Positions 23,580-34,350 of a stretch of 64,000 nt of DNA are shown here, piece after piece. The stretch lies in the NCBI GenBank assembly GCA_022496805.1, contig CM040099.1, positions 3,660,501 to 3,724,500 of the forward strand, in the 5' to 3' direction. The stretch comes from Pohlia nutans (lineage: Eukaryota > Streptophyta > Bryopsida > Bryales > Mniaceae). Numbering within the stretch: position 1 is the first letter of the stretch; every line of letters begins with the position of its first letter. Made by a program: the position numbers and the translations under genes. The notes under the pieces are model-generated. The model saw only the letters and a program-made list of their open reading frames with translations. It searched no databases and had not been told where the DNA came from.

Positions 23580-24590
23580 CGCCTTGGCTGGTATTGCCAG
23601 GTATGTTATGGATGGGCTACTTTAGAGTTCAACAATTTTGGAAAACCTACAACTCCTATATATCAACACTATATTCTGCTGAAACTCTTATTTATACTTG
23701 ACTTTTGCTGAAACTCTTATTCGTACTTACTCGGACTTACAGAGGTAAGATTGTTGAAGTTAAGTTCTTTGAATTCTGCAATCTCAGGCTCGCAACTCTT
23801 GCATGCGTTCCAGTGTTAGCGGAAAGAAGAATATTCTAGTTCTCTCATTTCATGAATTCAGTTACATTCATGTTTTTCATACACCTTGCAAAATTTAAAG
23901 AAACGTTCAAATCGTTACTGATATAGAAATCGGAGGATAAGAATATCAATCTCAACGGCGCGATTAGTTCGTCTATGGATGCCGGAAGGACGATCAGTTT
24001 CAAATTTAAACCTTAGAAGGGCAGCATTCCGTTTCATTCCGGTAACACAGGTTATTATTGCGGTTTGCTCACAACAGGCCCCTGGCTGGGACTAAGGAAG
24101 CACTGGTATCACTCTTTAAGTTCATACTCAGTCGGACAGGAAGATTGTGTAAGTTAAGCTCAATGAATGCGGCAATCTCCTTGCAATGCTTTTACGCGAT
24201 CCAGTTAGTCTTGTTAGATCACATTCTTTGAAAAACGATCATAATCGTTCAAAACTGATTCAAATCGGAGAACGACGAATATTCGTGTTCCAGTAATTGC
24301 GTCCTGCGCATGGAATAGCTTCACAAACGCAGTAGGATATGGTATGTCAATGGTTTCCCCCCTGAGTCGATCGAAACTTGACGCTCTAGTTTCTTCCTGA
24401 ATTTCCTCCTTGACCTTGAATTTCACCCGGAACAAAGCGCGACGGTTTCGCTCTCGATCAGTTCTGGGCTGTGAGCATCCGGTTATGGCATGCTAGGGTT
24501 TGTTAGACCTTCGACATTACCAAGCTCACAAATAAGGACAATAACAAGCGGCTAGTCGCGTAGCCTCAGTCTGCTTCAGAAACAGAAACT
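23580..24590 (+). other. Conserved 3' flank of B3 gene 1
   Basis: Segments including GCATTCCGTTTCATTCCGGTAAC and AAGCTCAATGAATGCGGCAATCTCC recur after gene 2 (about 32045-32215) and in the broken copy (about 46410-46555). This shows that the duplicated unit extended about 1 kb past the coding end. No coding frame is recognised. Confidence 0.65.
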
Positions 24591-24596
24591 CCAAAT

Positions 24597-25001
24597 GTTT
24601 TTACTGTCCAACCATGTAACTTGTAGGAATTTGTGCACTAAAACATGTGTTTTTACTTACCAATACTATTACCAATTATATTTAATTATAAAATTTGAAA
24701 GTTAAAAATTAAATTTTTTCTCTAAAATTTGATTACAAACAAGATTTCAATATTTTTAGAGTAAATGTTTTTGGAATTTTTTTGGAATTTTGGCTTGATC
24801 AATATGACATACTTCTACATTTGTAATTTTAGAAAAATATGTAATCTAATATCATCAAATCCAACCATTGGATAGGACAACAACTTGATGAAATATGTTT
24901 AAAAAATTGAATGACTTTCCTCCAAACATAAATGTGAACATGGAGTGAATTTGAATATGTTAATCGTCCAGAAACTTGACATTGTGACGTTTAGGGGTTA
25001 A
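24597..25001. mobile_element. TTAA-type element, right end intact
   Basis: It ends GTGACGTTTAGGGGTTAA. Its reverse complement resembles the left part of the element beginning at 49732 (CCTATCCAATGGTTGGATTTGATGAT and flanking words). A clear left terminus is not visible. Confidence 0.55.
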
Positions 25002-26362
25002 AACGCAATAAATAAATAGGTAATGTGAAAATGCAATGAATAACTAAAGAATGCCAAAATACGATGGTATGAATATGATGGTATGAGTAAGATGGTATGA
25101 GTAAGATGGTATGTTTTTGTTTTCACATTCGTTTTTGTTTCCACATCCGTTTGTGTTTTCACTTTTGGGCAAATTGCCAAAGTTAGTACACATATATAGA
25201 AGCTATAGTTCAAATCAACTTTGAACTTGCTATAACACACTATAACACACGGCCACTATAACACACAGTATATGGCACTATATAACACTAACTCCATCAT
25301 CACAAAAATTCACGATACATACCAAAAGTTAAAACACCTAGGTACTTGGCTCGCTCAAAACCAAGTGCAACAAACACCAAGATTCCGGAACACTCTACCA
25401 TTGCAATATACAACTAATTGAAACTCATCAACAACTAACCTAAAACATGATCCCATCAATGAAAGTGAAACCAACAACTCACCTTTGGATCTGGCTCTTG
25501 TTGAAAAATGGCGTGCAAATATCATACATCACGGCCACATCATAAGTCACAGCACAAATTCCAACATTGTTCCATCAAATTCTTCAATGTTGCACACAAA
25601 ACGAGCTCCCCGAGAACATGTTAGAATTTGAACGATACACTGAGAGAACACCGTACCGAATTTGCAAATACAATCACTTTGCTCCAGTGAACAAGTTTAT
25701 TGAATCGCTTCCGAAATTTGCAAACAACAACTATCTCTCTCGATTCTGCAAAAGTCAACACCATGAGATGTAAACTTGTTATTGTCTAGCGAAGCAATAT
25801 ATGCTAATCGCTTACTATACACATTGTGGACTTTCCTTTATTGTTATTCACCCTACTATAACCAGGGATACAAAAGTAGAATCCAATTAACACGGCAAAC
25901 ACTTTCAAGTACATAGTAGAACAATAGTTTAATTCCTTCAATATGAAGAAATGTACTAACCGTGGCCTATGGTAGTTAAGTTGGTAGAATTTTACTAAAA
26001 ACCTCATACAATCACAATAGTACTAATTAGAGTTTAATGCAACACTAATGGGACAATTTGGATGAAAAAACAACCCTAAATGACAATTGTGAATTGTTTG
26101 ACGACAATTTGAATCAATAAAGGTTTTCTCCACAATTCGGATAAAACCTTCATTGAAAGGTTTGACACTTTTTTCTTCCATTTTTGTGTGTAGGCGCAAC
26201 ATTTTAACTGATTGGATTTATTGGTGTGTTGCAAGTACTTTTTGTTTGGTTTTATTAATCCTTTTTGTGAGTAATTTTAGTTGAGTAACATTTTTTGATT
26301 GTTTAGTTGTGGGTTTTTGAGCGTTTGTACTATTTTGCCTATTGTTTTAGGAGGGGTACTTT
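25002..26362. other. AT-rich intergenic sequence
   Basis: It contains short tandem words such as GATGGTATGAGTAA (near 25075) and CACTATAACACA (near 25230-25280). No gene is recognised. Confidence 0.5.
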
Positions 26363-26912
26363 TTAACCCCTAAAAGCCCGAGGGGTATTGGACAAAACAT
26401 AGATGTGTTATAATATGTGCCTTCCATATGTTCGATGAAGGTTGGTTCAATAGACAAAATGTAGAGTATCATCTTTACAAATTATCCGTACGGTCAAACT
26501 TCCTAAATAATCTTTAGATCATTTTTTAATGAATTTAAAAGCATTAACCTTCGAAAATTTGTATAAATTATAATTTTCAATTTTAGAGTTCAAATTTTAG
26601 TACGACTGGTTAAAGTTGGGCTATCTATCGTAAACTTCAAAAAAGCAAGAGAAACGATGGAGGAATCATCATTACTTTCCCCAAATAGCAAATTTTGTAA
26701 CACTAAGACAATGTTGAGGTGATCTACTTTGAAAAATTCTCCCGGGTGGAGTTTAACTTGGATTGCCATAATTCAAATTGGGTTGGAAAGTAGACTTCAT
26801 GTAGTATTTTAAAATATTTTTTATTTTTTCAAAAAAAGATTTTTTTGTTCCGGGCAGCCCGTTTTTTCCGGGAAGCGACCAGAAAATGGTCGCTCGGGAG
26901 CTTAGGGGTTAA
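26363..26912. mobile_element. TTAA-flanked element (550 bp)
   Basis: It starts TTAACCCCTAAAAGCCCGAG and ends CTCGGGAGCTTAGGGGTTAA, giving inverted termini with TTAA at both ends. The interior differs from copies A-C. Confidence 0.8.
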
Positions 26913-27816
26913 AATATCCTTGTAGAATTTGAACAACGTTCTATGAGTAACGTCTAAGTCCTATTTTTTGAATAAAAATTACTCCAATTAACTAGGAGTA
27001 AAATAAGAGTTTAGTAGAACTTAGTATAGAGTTTTGATAATTGAACATATAGCCTTTTGGATGAAGATGGTTGAATGGATGAAACTTTGGAGTGGGAAAT
27101 TCAAACCCACCCCTGTTGTGAAATCAAGAGAGTATTCTTTGCCGTTAGACAATATGTTTTTGAATCTCTCAGCAAAGCCCTGCGAGGAAGAGTTTTCTTT
27201 TAGATCTAGAGAATAGGGGTGGTGGTATGCAAAGATTTTTGGTAAAACCAGGGGGATCTGGTGTGGTAGAAGATTAGTTGTGTTGAAGAGAAGATCATGG
27301 TCCCAAAGGCGACGGTGTGAGGAAACCGTACGTGCTGCGACCAATGCGAACAAAGGTCGCGGCACTACAATTGTGATGAGCATCATCAACAAGAACCGGG
27401 CGGTGCCGCAAATTCACTGCGACACGGCTGGGTGAGAAGAATTACTAGATCAAGACAAAGTGACGAACGAAGAAGCTTGTGGTGACGTGAACTCGTCCAT
27501 CGTGGAGCCGCTTGCACTAGTCCTTGCCATCCTGTCGCAGAAGAGGGGTATCGGTTGCCCTTGTGATTGACGAGGCTACTCGTGCCTCGGTGGTGGAAGA
27601 GAAGCAGCTGCGACAGAGGAGGTTGTTGCGTCGTTTGCAAAGTTTGAGGATGCATCGGAAGTGGCGTCGCAAAAGCTAATGCTGAAGAAGAATTGGAACG
27701 GGAAGGTGAGCGCGGTGCAAGTAAAGATGGTGGTCAGGGATCGGTGATGAGACAAGTTCAACAATGGTTCCATGATAACATAAGCACTCTTGACAAAATA
27801 TTTTGAAGCTAATTTT
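26913..27816. other. Unassigned sequence with a GC-rich portion
   Basis: From about 27230 to 27720 base composition is GC-richer than the surroundings and short frames appear on both strands, but none shows a domain or splice partner. It could be decayed internal sequence of the Copia element whose end follows. Confidence 0.4.
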
Positions 27817-27933
27817 CATTTCTCAAAGCAAATGGTGGAAGTTGGAGAAATCATAGTTTTAAACATCTCCACATCGGATCAACCAACCGATGTTTTGACG
27901 AAACCTCTTGGCAGAACAAAATTCACTGAGTAA
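27817..27933 (+). pseudogene. Ty1/Copia polyprotein C-terminal fragment
   Basis: A 38-codon frame ending in TAA reads KQMVEVGEII then STSDQPTDVLTKPLGRTKF. This is the characteristic end of the Copia RNase H region (consensus STxxQxADxLTKPL). Nothing recognisable of integrase or reverse transcriptase is seen upstream, so this is a relic. Confidence 0.8.
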
Positions 27934-28389
27934 ACTGTTTATCGAGACTAGGCTTCTCATGTTGTTCCTCTTCTAACTAAGTCTCCTTTGTTGTTGGAAT
28001 GAGAAATAAATTGGCCACCTTCTTGCTAGTTATCTTTACGTCGCTTTAATGAGAGGATCGAAAGGCGGGGCGAACTAAGATGTTGCCCAAATAATCGATT
28101 ACCCACGTTGATACAAAGTTCATGAAGGGTCTTCTTTATCTCCTTTTGCCTTAGTCTATCAAAAAATTGTACCAGGCTCATGAAGAGGCATCTTCATATG
28201 GACAAGCATTGAGTTAGTTATTATTATGATTTTTAATGTTTTCAAAAATATATCTGTTCATACCCATTATATGCCCATTTCATTCTGAAATTCCATTTAC
28301 CAATTCATACTCTTTCATGACACTAATCTTAATATGTTAATTATGTATGTTCAAGCCTTCAAGGCAACCAGGCTGGTAAATACACTTTC

Positions 28390-28725
28390 AAATGACTCTG
28401 TGTTTAATAGGTTGTCTACTCAGTCAAGCAGGTATGCTCCAGCTGGAAGTCCTTCGCGAACATATTAACTTTCTCACATATCGACACATGCCACGATGGC
28501 CAGCTACCCCTCCATGTCAATTCCAGCAGTTAACTCGCCTGCCAGCGGAGTACCATTCCCTGACTTACAATCGACGCTTACTGTCCCAGCCTGCTCATCA
28601 GCAACTGAAGGTCCGCAAGTTTTGGGGTTCAGAAAAATTAGTTGAATCGACGTTGTTCTTCCCGCATGCAGCAAGCACTCAGGAGCTAGGGAAGCGCGCG
28701 CGTTAGTTTGGCAGCAGCGATCCTC
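28390..28725 (+). promoter_or_regulatory. Conserved leader of B3 gene 2
   Basis: It matches the orphan leader at 5290-5672 closely (GTCAATTCCAGCAGTTAA, CGCAAGTTTTGGGGTT, GGAGCTAGGGAAGCGCGCGCG). It contains one copy of the segment duplicated there. It differs from the main leader block of gene 1, so the copies have exchanged or lost different upstream parts. Confidence 0.6.
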
Positions 28726-31650
28726 ATGGATCTGAACCAACCATTCCACGCAAGTTGTGCACTGTCGTGCTGCAGATCACATGGCGCAGGTTTCAGGGAC
28801 CGTCCACGCCATCACTTACGCGCACCTTGTTTCACCAAACTGGTGGACGATTCTTCGGTGGAAGGGGGACCATCATGCTGGATGGTGAGTAGAATTTATT
28901 GCTTTTCCTTCCATCTTTTTATTTCTAAGTTCCTCTCTGCATTGTTTCCACAACATGCATGCACAGTAGATGATGAAACATACTCGTCGTGGCTTAGCTT
29001 TTTCATGTGCACACTCGCTTGCTGTGGTGGTCACAGAAAGTTCCAGAGGCGTTTGTTGCGAAATACCTGCCGCACGTGAACCTGAAGCGGATGATTCTGG
29101 AGAATCGAGACGGCGCGCGATGGCCTGTGATGTACACAACAGAGTGCGGATTCCAGTCGGGGTGGAGTGAATTCTCTACCGCCTACGAGCTCGCTGTTGG
29201 CGACACGCTCTTCTTCTCGCTCCTGGAGGACAGTAAGTTCGAAGTCCACGTGTTCGGGAAATCGGGCTGTGAGAAACGATTGGCCATGCCCACAGGCAGC
29301 ACCCTTATGCCCTCAAGCAGCACGCGCCACGGAAGAGAATCTGTCCCCGACGACGTTGGCCGGACACCGACGCCAATGCCGGCTTTCAAGAGCGTCTCCA
29401 GAGTCCGGCCTGATGAGCCTGGGATGGATATGGAGAGAGAGCTTCGTTTTGGTCGAGAAAGGGAAGGAGGGGGTTCTCTGGGCGCACTCTGTGCAGTGCC
29501 ACACATATCAGATGCCGATGACAATGTAGGAACACTCCAGAATCATCAGCAGCAGAGAAAGAGGAGGAAATCCAACACACGCAAGTCGCAGCCTCCCGCA
29601 AGATCCCGGAACAACTTGTCGAACATTGAGACACGATCGTTTCCAGAGGTGGCAAGACGCCGCAGCTTACCCACCTTGAAGGTCAGTTCCCCATTTAACA
29701 GAACATTCCTGTAGTTGTATTAACCCGTAAGCGTCCACTGTGTATTTTCTGTAGTGTAGGAAATTTGGACGCCCTGGTGCTAATTAATCATCTGTTTGTG
29801 TGAAACTGACTTCAGTTGGATAGGATCGACAGTGCTGCTCTTGTAGTACAGAACAATTCAGAGCTCTGAACATATACAGTATGGATGTATATTGCAATCA
29901 GAAAAGCAACGTAAAATGAGAAAATGCCAGTGCCGTTGCATAGTTCGGTGATGCAGATGGCCATATTGGACGTCTTAGACGCGCTTGGGAGTTAAATATA
30001 TAATTCGTGGCTCTGGATTTCTATCATGTGGCTCTGGATTTCTATTTAACGCACAACACAAAAATTTGTCAGAAGTTGTAACATCGTGAAACTCGGCACT
30101 TGTGATTGTGCATTGTTCACAGGGGCAATCTGATTCAGGGCTCCTGAGAGCGAAGAGAATGCCGATGCCGAAATGGGGAAGTTCGTTGGCCCAGCTTCGG
30201 GCCCGAGCTGCTGTAGAAAAGGCCAAGCTTACGAAGATTAACGGTCGCACGGATTTACCAGCGTCCAAGCACAGAGAAACCCAAAATCGTCTGAAGAGGA
30301 AGAATGTGTCGGATGAAGCAACAAACATTCCCATCGTCGCGAAAATGTCCTTCAGGAGACACGGAGGCTCATCTAGCCATCAACAGGTACACATGCGATG
30401 CTTAGATTCACCAAGTGCTCCAGAAATAGAATTTGTTTGTGTAAGGAAGACTTAAAAGTGAAACTCCGATCGAGTATAAACTTACATTCTTCGTAAGTCT
30501 TCTGACTTTTCTCATGAGCCGATCATTCCAGCTCAAACATCCACATAAATTGGACTCAGAAAAATCAACACTGTCCCGAATCTACATGAGCATATGATTC
30601 CACAAACCGGTCGAAGTTGCTGTACACGTGTGTAAATTAACTAACATCCACCTGTAAGAGTGCAAGAAGTTGAGTAAAGGTCAGAAATTTCTACATTTGA
30701 TGCATTGAGTGCAAGACAGTAACATTCTACACATTGGTTTTGGGTTCAGGATTCTGTCGAAATTCCTGAGTTGGCGTCGCCGAGAACGCCAAGGACACTT
30801 CAGACGGGTCCTCTTGCAGAGCACATGAGAGTCCCATTCAGTGGGTTTAAGCCCAAACGGGGGAGGCCTTACAAGCACCAGCAGCAGCATGATTCGCAGC
30901 AGAAACCTACGCGGGATATCTTCCAGTCGCAAAGACGACCGGTGACGGCGTCAGAGAAGGATGCGGCACTCACTGCGGCCAACTCATTCGCCGCGTACAT
31001 CAATGCTTCTCACATCAATCCCACCACCTTCACCCTCGTCATGCGACAGTCATTCGTGTACCGAAATTTTGTTCTGGTGAGTTCCAAGCTCATGTCATGG
31101 CTAGCTTGTGAAAGTACGGATTATGTTTGCTTCGACTTCATACTACTGTAAGCTTGACCGTTTGGTGTGACAGGGCCTCCCGAGGAAATTCGCGCACACG
31201 CACATGCCTCCCTGCAGCAAGGATGTGACGCTCGTGGATTCAGCAGGGAGGGCATGGTTCTGCTCCTGGAACGACCAATACTGCTATATTTTAGGCCGAG
31301 GGTGGCGCAACTTTGCACTTGAGCACTGCATCGAGGAAGACGACGTACTTCATTTCCACATCCTCTCTGAGACGGACACCATGCTGACCATCAAGGTGCA
31401 CATCTTCCGTGTGGTGGCCATCCCTGATGGTCTCACGGGATGGGAATCCCACGTCTGCCCAAAGAACGCCGTCCCCGAACTCCACTCCGGCGCCACAATG
31501 CAGCCGATTGGGCCTCAGGTGGAAGGCCTCAAGCAATCAAGTCGCCAGCAATCAAGTGACCACCAATCAAGTCGGTACCACAGAAGTGCCAAAGAGGTGA
31601 AGCACGAGACTGCGGTTGATTTCTCCGCGACATCCGAAGAGCTTGATTGA
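28726..31650 (+). CDS. B3-domain transcription factor, two B3 domains plus AT-hook (gene 2)
   Basis: Paralogue of gene 1 with the same five-exon, all-phase-0 plan: 28726-28884, 29037-29681, 30123-30386, 30750-31076 and 31174-31650, giving 623 residues. The first B3 domain is at about 34-127 (KVPEAFVAKYLP, NRDGARWPVMY, VGDTLFFSLLE), the AT-hook KRGRP at about 392-396 and the second B3 domain at about 446-548 (NFVLGLPRKF, GRGWRNFALEH, EEDDVLHFHI). Exon 3 is 240 bases shorter than in gene 1, mostly through loss of the acidic Ser-rich linker, without frame change. The start ATG opens MDLNQPF, matching the orphan exon at 5673. Frame, splice sites and both domains are intact, so it is probably functional; its targets are unknown. 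Confidence 0.88.
29720..29995. mobile_element. TTAA MITE in intron 2 of B3 gene 2
   Basis: It starts TTAACCCGTAAGCGTCCACTG and ends GACGCGCTTGGGAGTTAA. The same element lies at the same place in the gene at 61749 and in the pseudogene, so it was inserted before the duplications. Confidence 0.8.
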
Positions 31651-33351
31651 CACCTCAACTGGCTAGTATTGCCAGGTATGTTATGGATGGGCTACGTTAG
31701 AGTTCAGCAATTTTGGAAACCCTACAACTCCTATCAAAACAATATTCTGTTGAAACTCTTATTGGGACTTACTCGGACTTACAGAATTAGGATTTTTGAA
31801 GTTATGCTCTTTGAGTTTTGTAATTACCTCGCAACTCTTGCTGATTGTTCTTGTTGTCGCATTTCCTGAAGTCAGTTATATTCATGTTTTTTCATATAAT
31901 TACCTTACAAAATTGAAAGAATTGTTGAAATCGTTTCTGAAATAGAAATCGGAGGATTAGAATATCAATCTTGACGCCGCGAGTAGTTCGTCTATCGGTG
32001 TCTGAAGGATCGGATGATCAGTTTCATATTCAAATCTAAGATCGGGAGCATTCCGTTTCATTCCGGTAACGTACACATGTCAGTGCGATTTGCTTACAAT
32101 AGGCCCCTGGCTTGCACAAAGCAAACAGTGGAACTCACTGTTTAATTTCATACTCACTGGAACAGTATGATTACAAGTGTAAGTTAAGCTCAATGAATGC
32201 GGCAATCTCCTCGCAGTGCTTTCATGCGATCGAGTTATTCATTCTTGTTCTGGCATTCTTCGAAAAACGATCAAAATCTATCAAAGCTTATTCAACAAAG
32301 AAAATTCGTGTTCCAGTAATTGCTTCACAAATGCAGTAGGATATGTATGTCAATGGCTTCTCCCTCAATGGATCGAAACTTGACACCCAAGTTTCTTACT
32401 CAATTTCCTCCGTGACCTTGATTCTCACCCCGAACTAAGCGCGACGGTTTGGCTCTCGATCAGTTCTGGGCTGCACGTGAGTCCGGTTACGAACTAGGTA
32501 ACCTTCGAGCCGCCGTGAGGCGGCGAGAGGGTTACTGGACTTAACCAGCTCTGTTCCCGGATGGAAAATTCCATAACTGCTGCCTTCATGGATGAATCTT
32601 GCATGATTATGAACAAATTGTGCTGCTCGTGGATGAAACAAGTCCAAGCAGACACTTGCGCTCAATCAGGTTACGGCATGGTAGGGTTTGTTAGACTTTG
32701 ACATCGCCAAGCTCACAAATAAGGACAATAACAAACAAATGCAAGCTCTCTTGTCGAGTAAGGGTAAAGAGCTTCTAGAGTGTTGGATGCGGGACTCATA
32801 GCGTCGCCACTAAGAGGCTCCGTAACTTCTAACGATACCTCTGGAAATTTTCCTGGCAACGGCATAATTTTAGCGTGATGATGGGAAAAGATACATGAGC
32901 AAGCTAGATTAGCATAGGTCTTGTCTCATTTTGGCTCCAAAGAAGCATAGTCAAAATATTATGAAATGACTTTTAGAGAAGAAAACTTTGTGGAGGGTTC
33001 CGCACTCCAAGAGCTGCACTTGATGTGGGCCATCCTGTGATGTGCCAAACTGGCTTGGTCATGTGATGGAATAGCATTTTGCTGGGTTGCTTTATTTCGA
33101 GTGACCAAACCAATTTGACAAAATCCAACAGCTGAAAACACGGAGGGAGGCGAAAGAAATATTTGGCACATGATGAGTGCTTTGGTCGCCGTGGGCTTTA
33201 AATTTCAAGTGAGGATACTTCCGTGAGCACGAAGTCACCTGGCACTGACACGCTAGAGCGGCTTCGCTCACCGTCCATAATACACCGATTAATCATTCAT
33301 ACAGACACCAGATTCAATTCTGCCAAAGAACTAACAAAACTGTGGTGGGAA
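31651..33351. other. 3' flank of B3 gene 2 and empty Harbinger site
   Basis: About 31660-32700 matches the 3' flanks of the other B3 copies. About 32735-32990 matches the flanks of the Harbinger MITE (ACAAATGCAAGCTCTCTTGTCGAGTAAG joined to AGAGTGTTGG, and ACTAAGAGGCTCCGTAA) without the element. No further gene is seen. Confidence 0.65.
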
Positions 33352-33767
33352 ATTAACCTTTAAACATCTTGAAAGGTAAGCCACATGGGCTTATTTATGA
33401 GAGAATAATGAAGTCTAAAAAAGTGGATTTTCTCAAACAAATCAAGCGATGATTGGTGTGTTGGAAAGCTATTGAAAAAGTGATCTAAATTCCAAATTTG
33501 GGCAACATTTGGGAGATTGTGAAAATATTGGCAAGCAATCGAAGTTATCAAAATGAGCAGGAGTTGAGGTTGGAACACTTGATGTCATTTTCTGAAAAGT
33601 GCCGCAGTGCTACAGTGCCGCAATAATGTTGGCTAGTAGAGCCATTTTCCTAAAAAAATAAAAAATAAAAAATAAAATAAAAATAAAATAAAAGAATAAA
33701 TTCTTCTTCAATAATTTAGATGCCTTTCGGGCTCCCCGCCCAGGCCCTCTTGACGTTTAAGGGTTAA
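33352..33767. mobile_element. TTAA-flanked element (416 bp)
   Basis: It starts TTAACCTTTAAACATC and ends TTGACGTTTAAGGGTTAA, with inverted termini and TTAA at both ends. An A-rich simple repeat (AAAATAAAAAATAAAA) lies inside at about 33655-33698. Confidence 0.7.
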
Positions 33768-34103
33768 AGCACAGTAGTAATAAAAAATGCCTAGCAATCA
33801 CTGAAGTCCACAAACTAGCGTTTGAACACTTGAGATGCCTTTGAAGGAGATATTTCTCCCAACACGGCAGACGCGTAGACGTGCTGACTTTGGAGCGCAC
33901 GGGCAGGCTCCTAAACTCGAAACAGCGTGGATAAAATATCATGGAATATATGCAAAGTGTCAGACTCCTATTAAAATGAAGAAATCCTAGTCCCACGGCT
34001 AACAGAAACTTGGTCTCCAGCGTTGACTTGACTGCATGTACGGTTCGTGCTCTCTGGTACGTGCCTCCAAGGACCGACTACAAGGGACCGCGTACGCTCT
34101 CGG

Positions 34104-34110
34104 TATAAAA
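34104..34110 (+). promoter_or_regulatory. TATA box of the Hog gene
   Basis: TATAAAA stands about 245 bases before the start codon within CGGTATAAAAGC. It is the best core-promoter match upstream of the Hog gene and would place transcription start near 34135, leaving a 5' UTR of about 215 bases. Confidence 0.6.
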
Positions 34111-34350
34111 GCTGAGACCCCATCGCTGTTCAGTCACCGGTACTGTCCATTACAGAAGGCGGAGAAGAGATCCAGTGTTCGTGCGTTTCATCGACATCTC
34201 TTCAATCGTAACTTTGATCCTGACGTTATTTGCGAACTTCAACATACACGTTCTCTAGCGGCCAGGCCGATTCCGTTCATTCGAGCGTGGAGCTGGCTGA
34301 CGGTCTTCCGATTTGAGCGGGACCTTGGGTGGTAGCACAACATAACTAAC

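Noticed and set aside
27386..27773. GC-rich minus-strand frames as a possible gene
   Set aside because: No recognisable motif, no splice partner, and low-complexity residues; the position next to a Copia fragment suggests element debris.
33655..33698. A-rich tract as a retroelement poly(A) tail
   Set aside because: It is an AAAAT-type simple repeat inside a TTAA-flanked element, with no coding remnant or target duplication attached to it.
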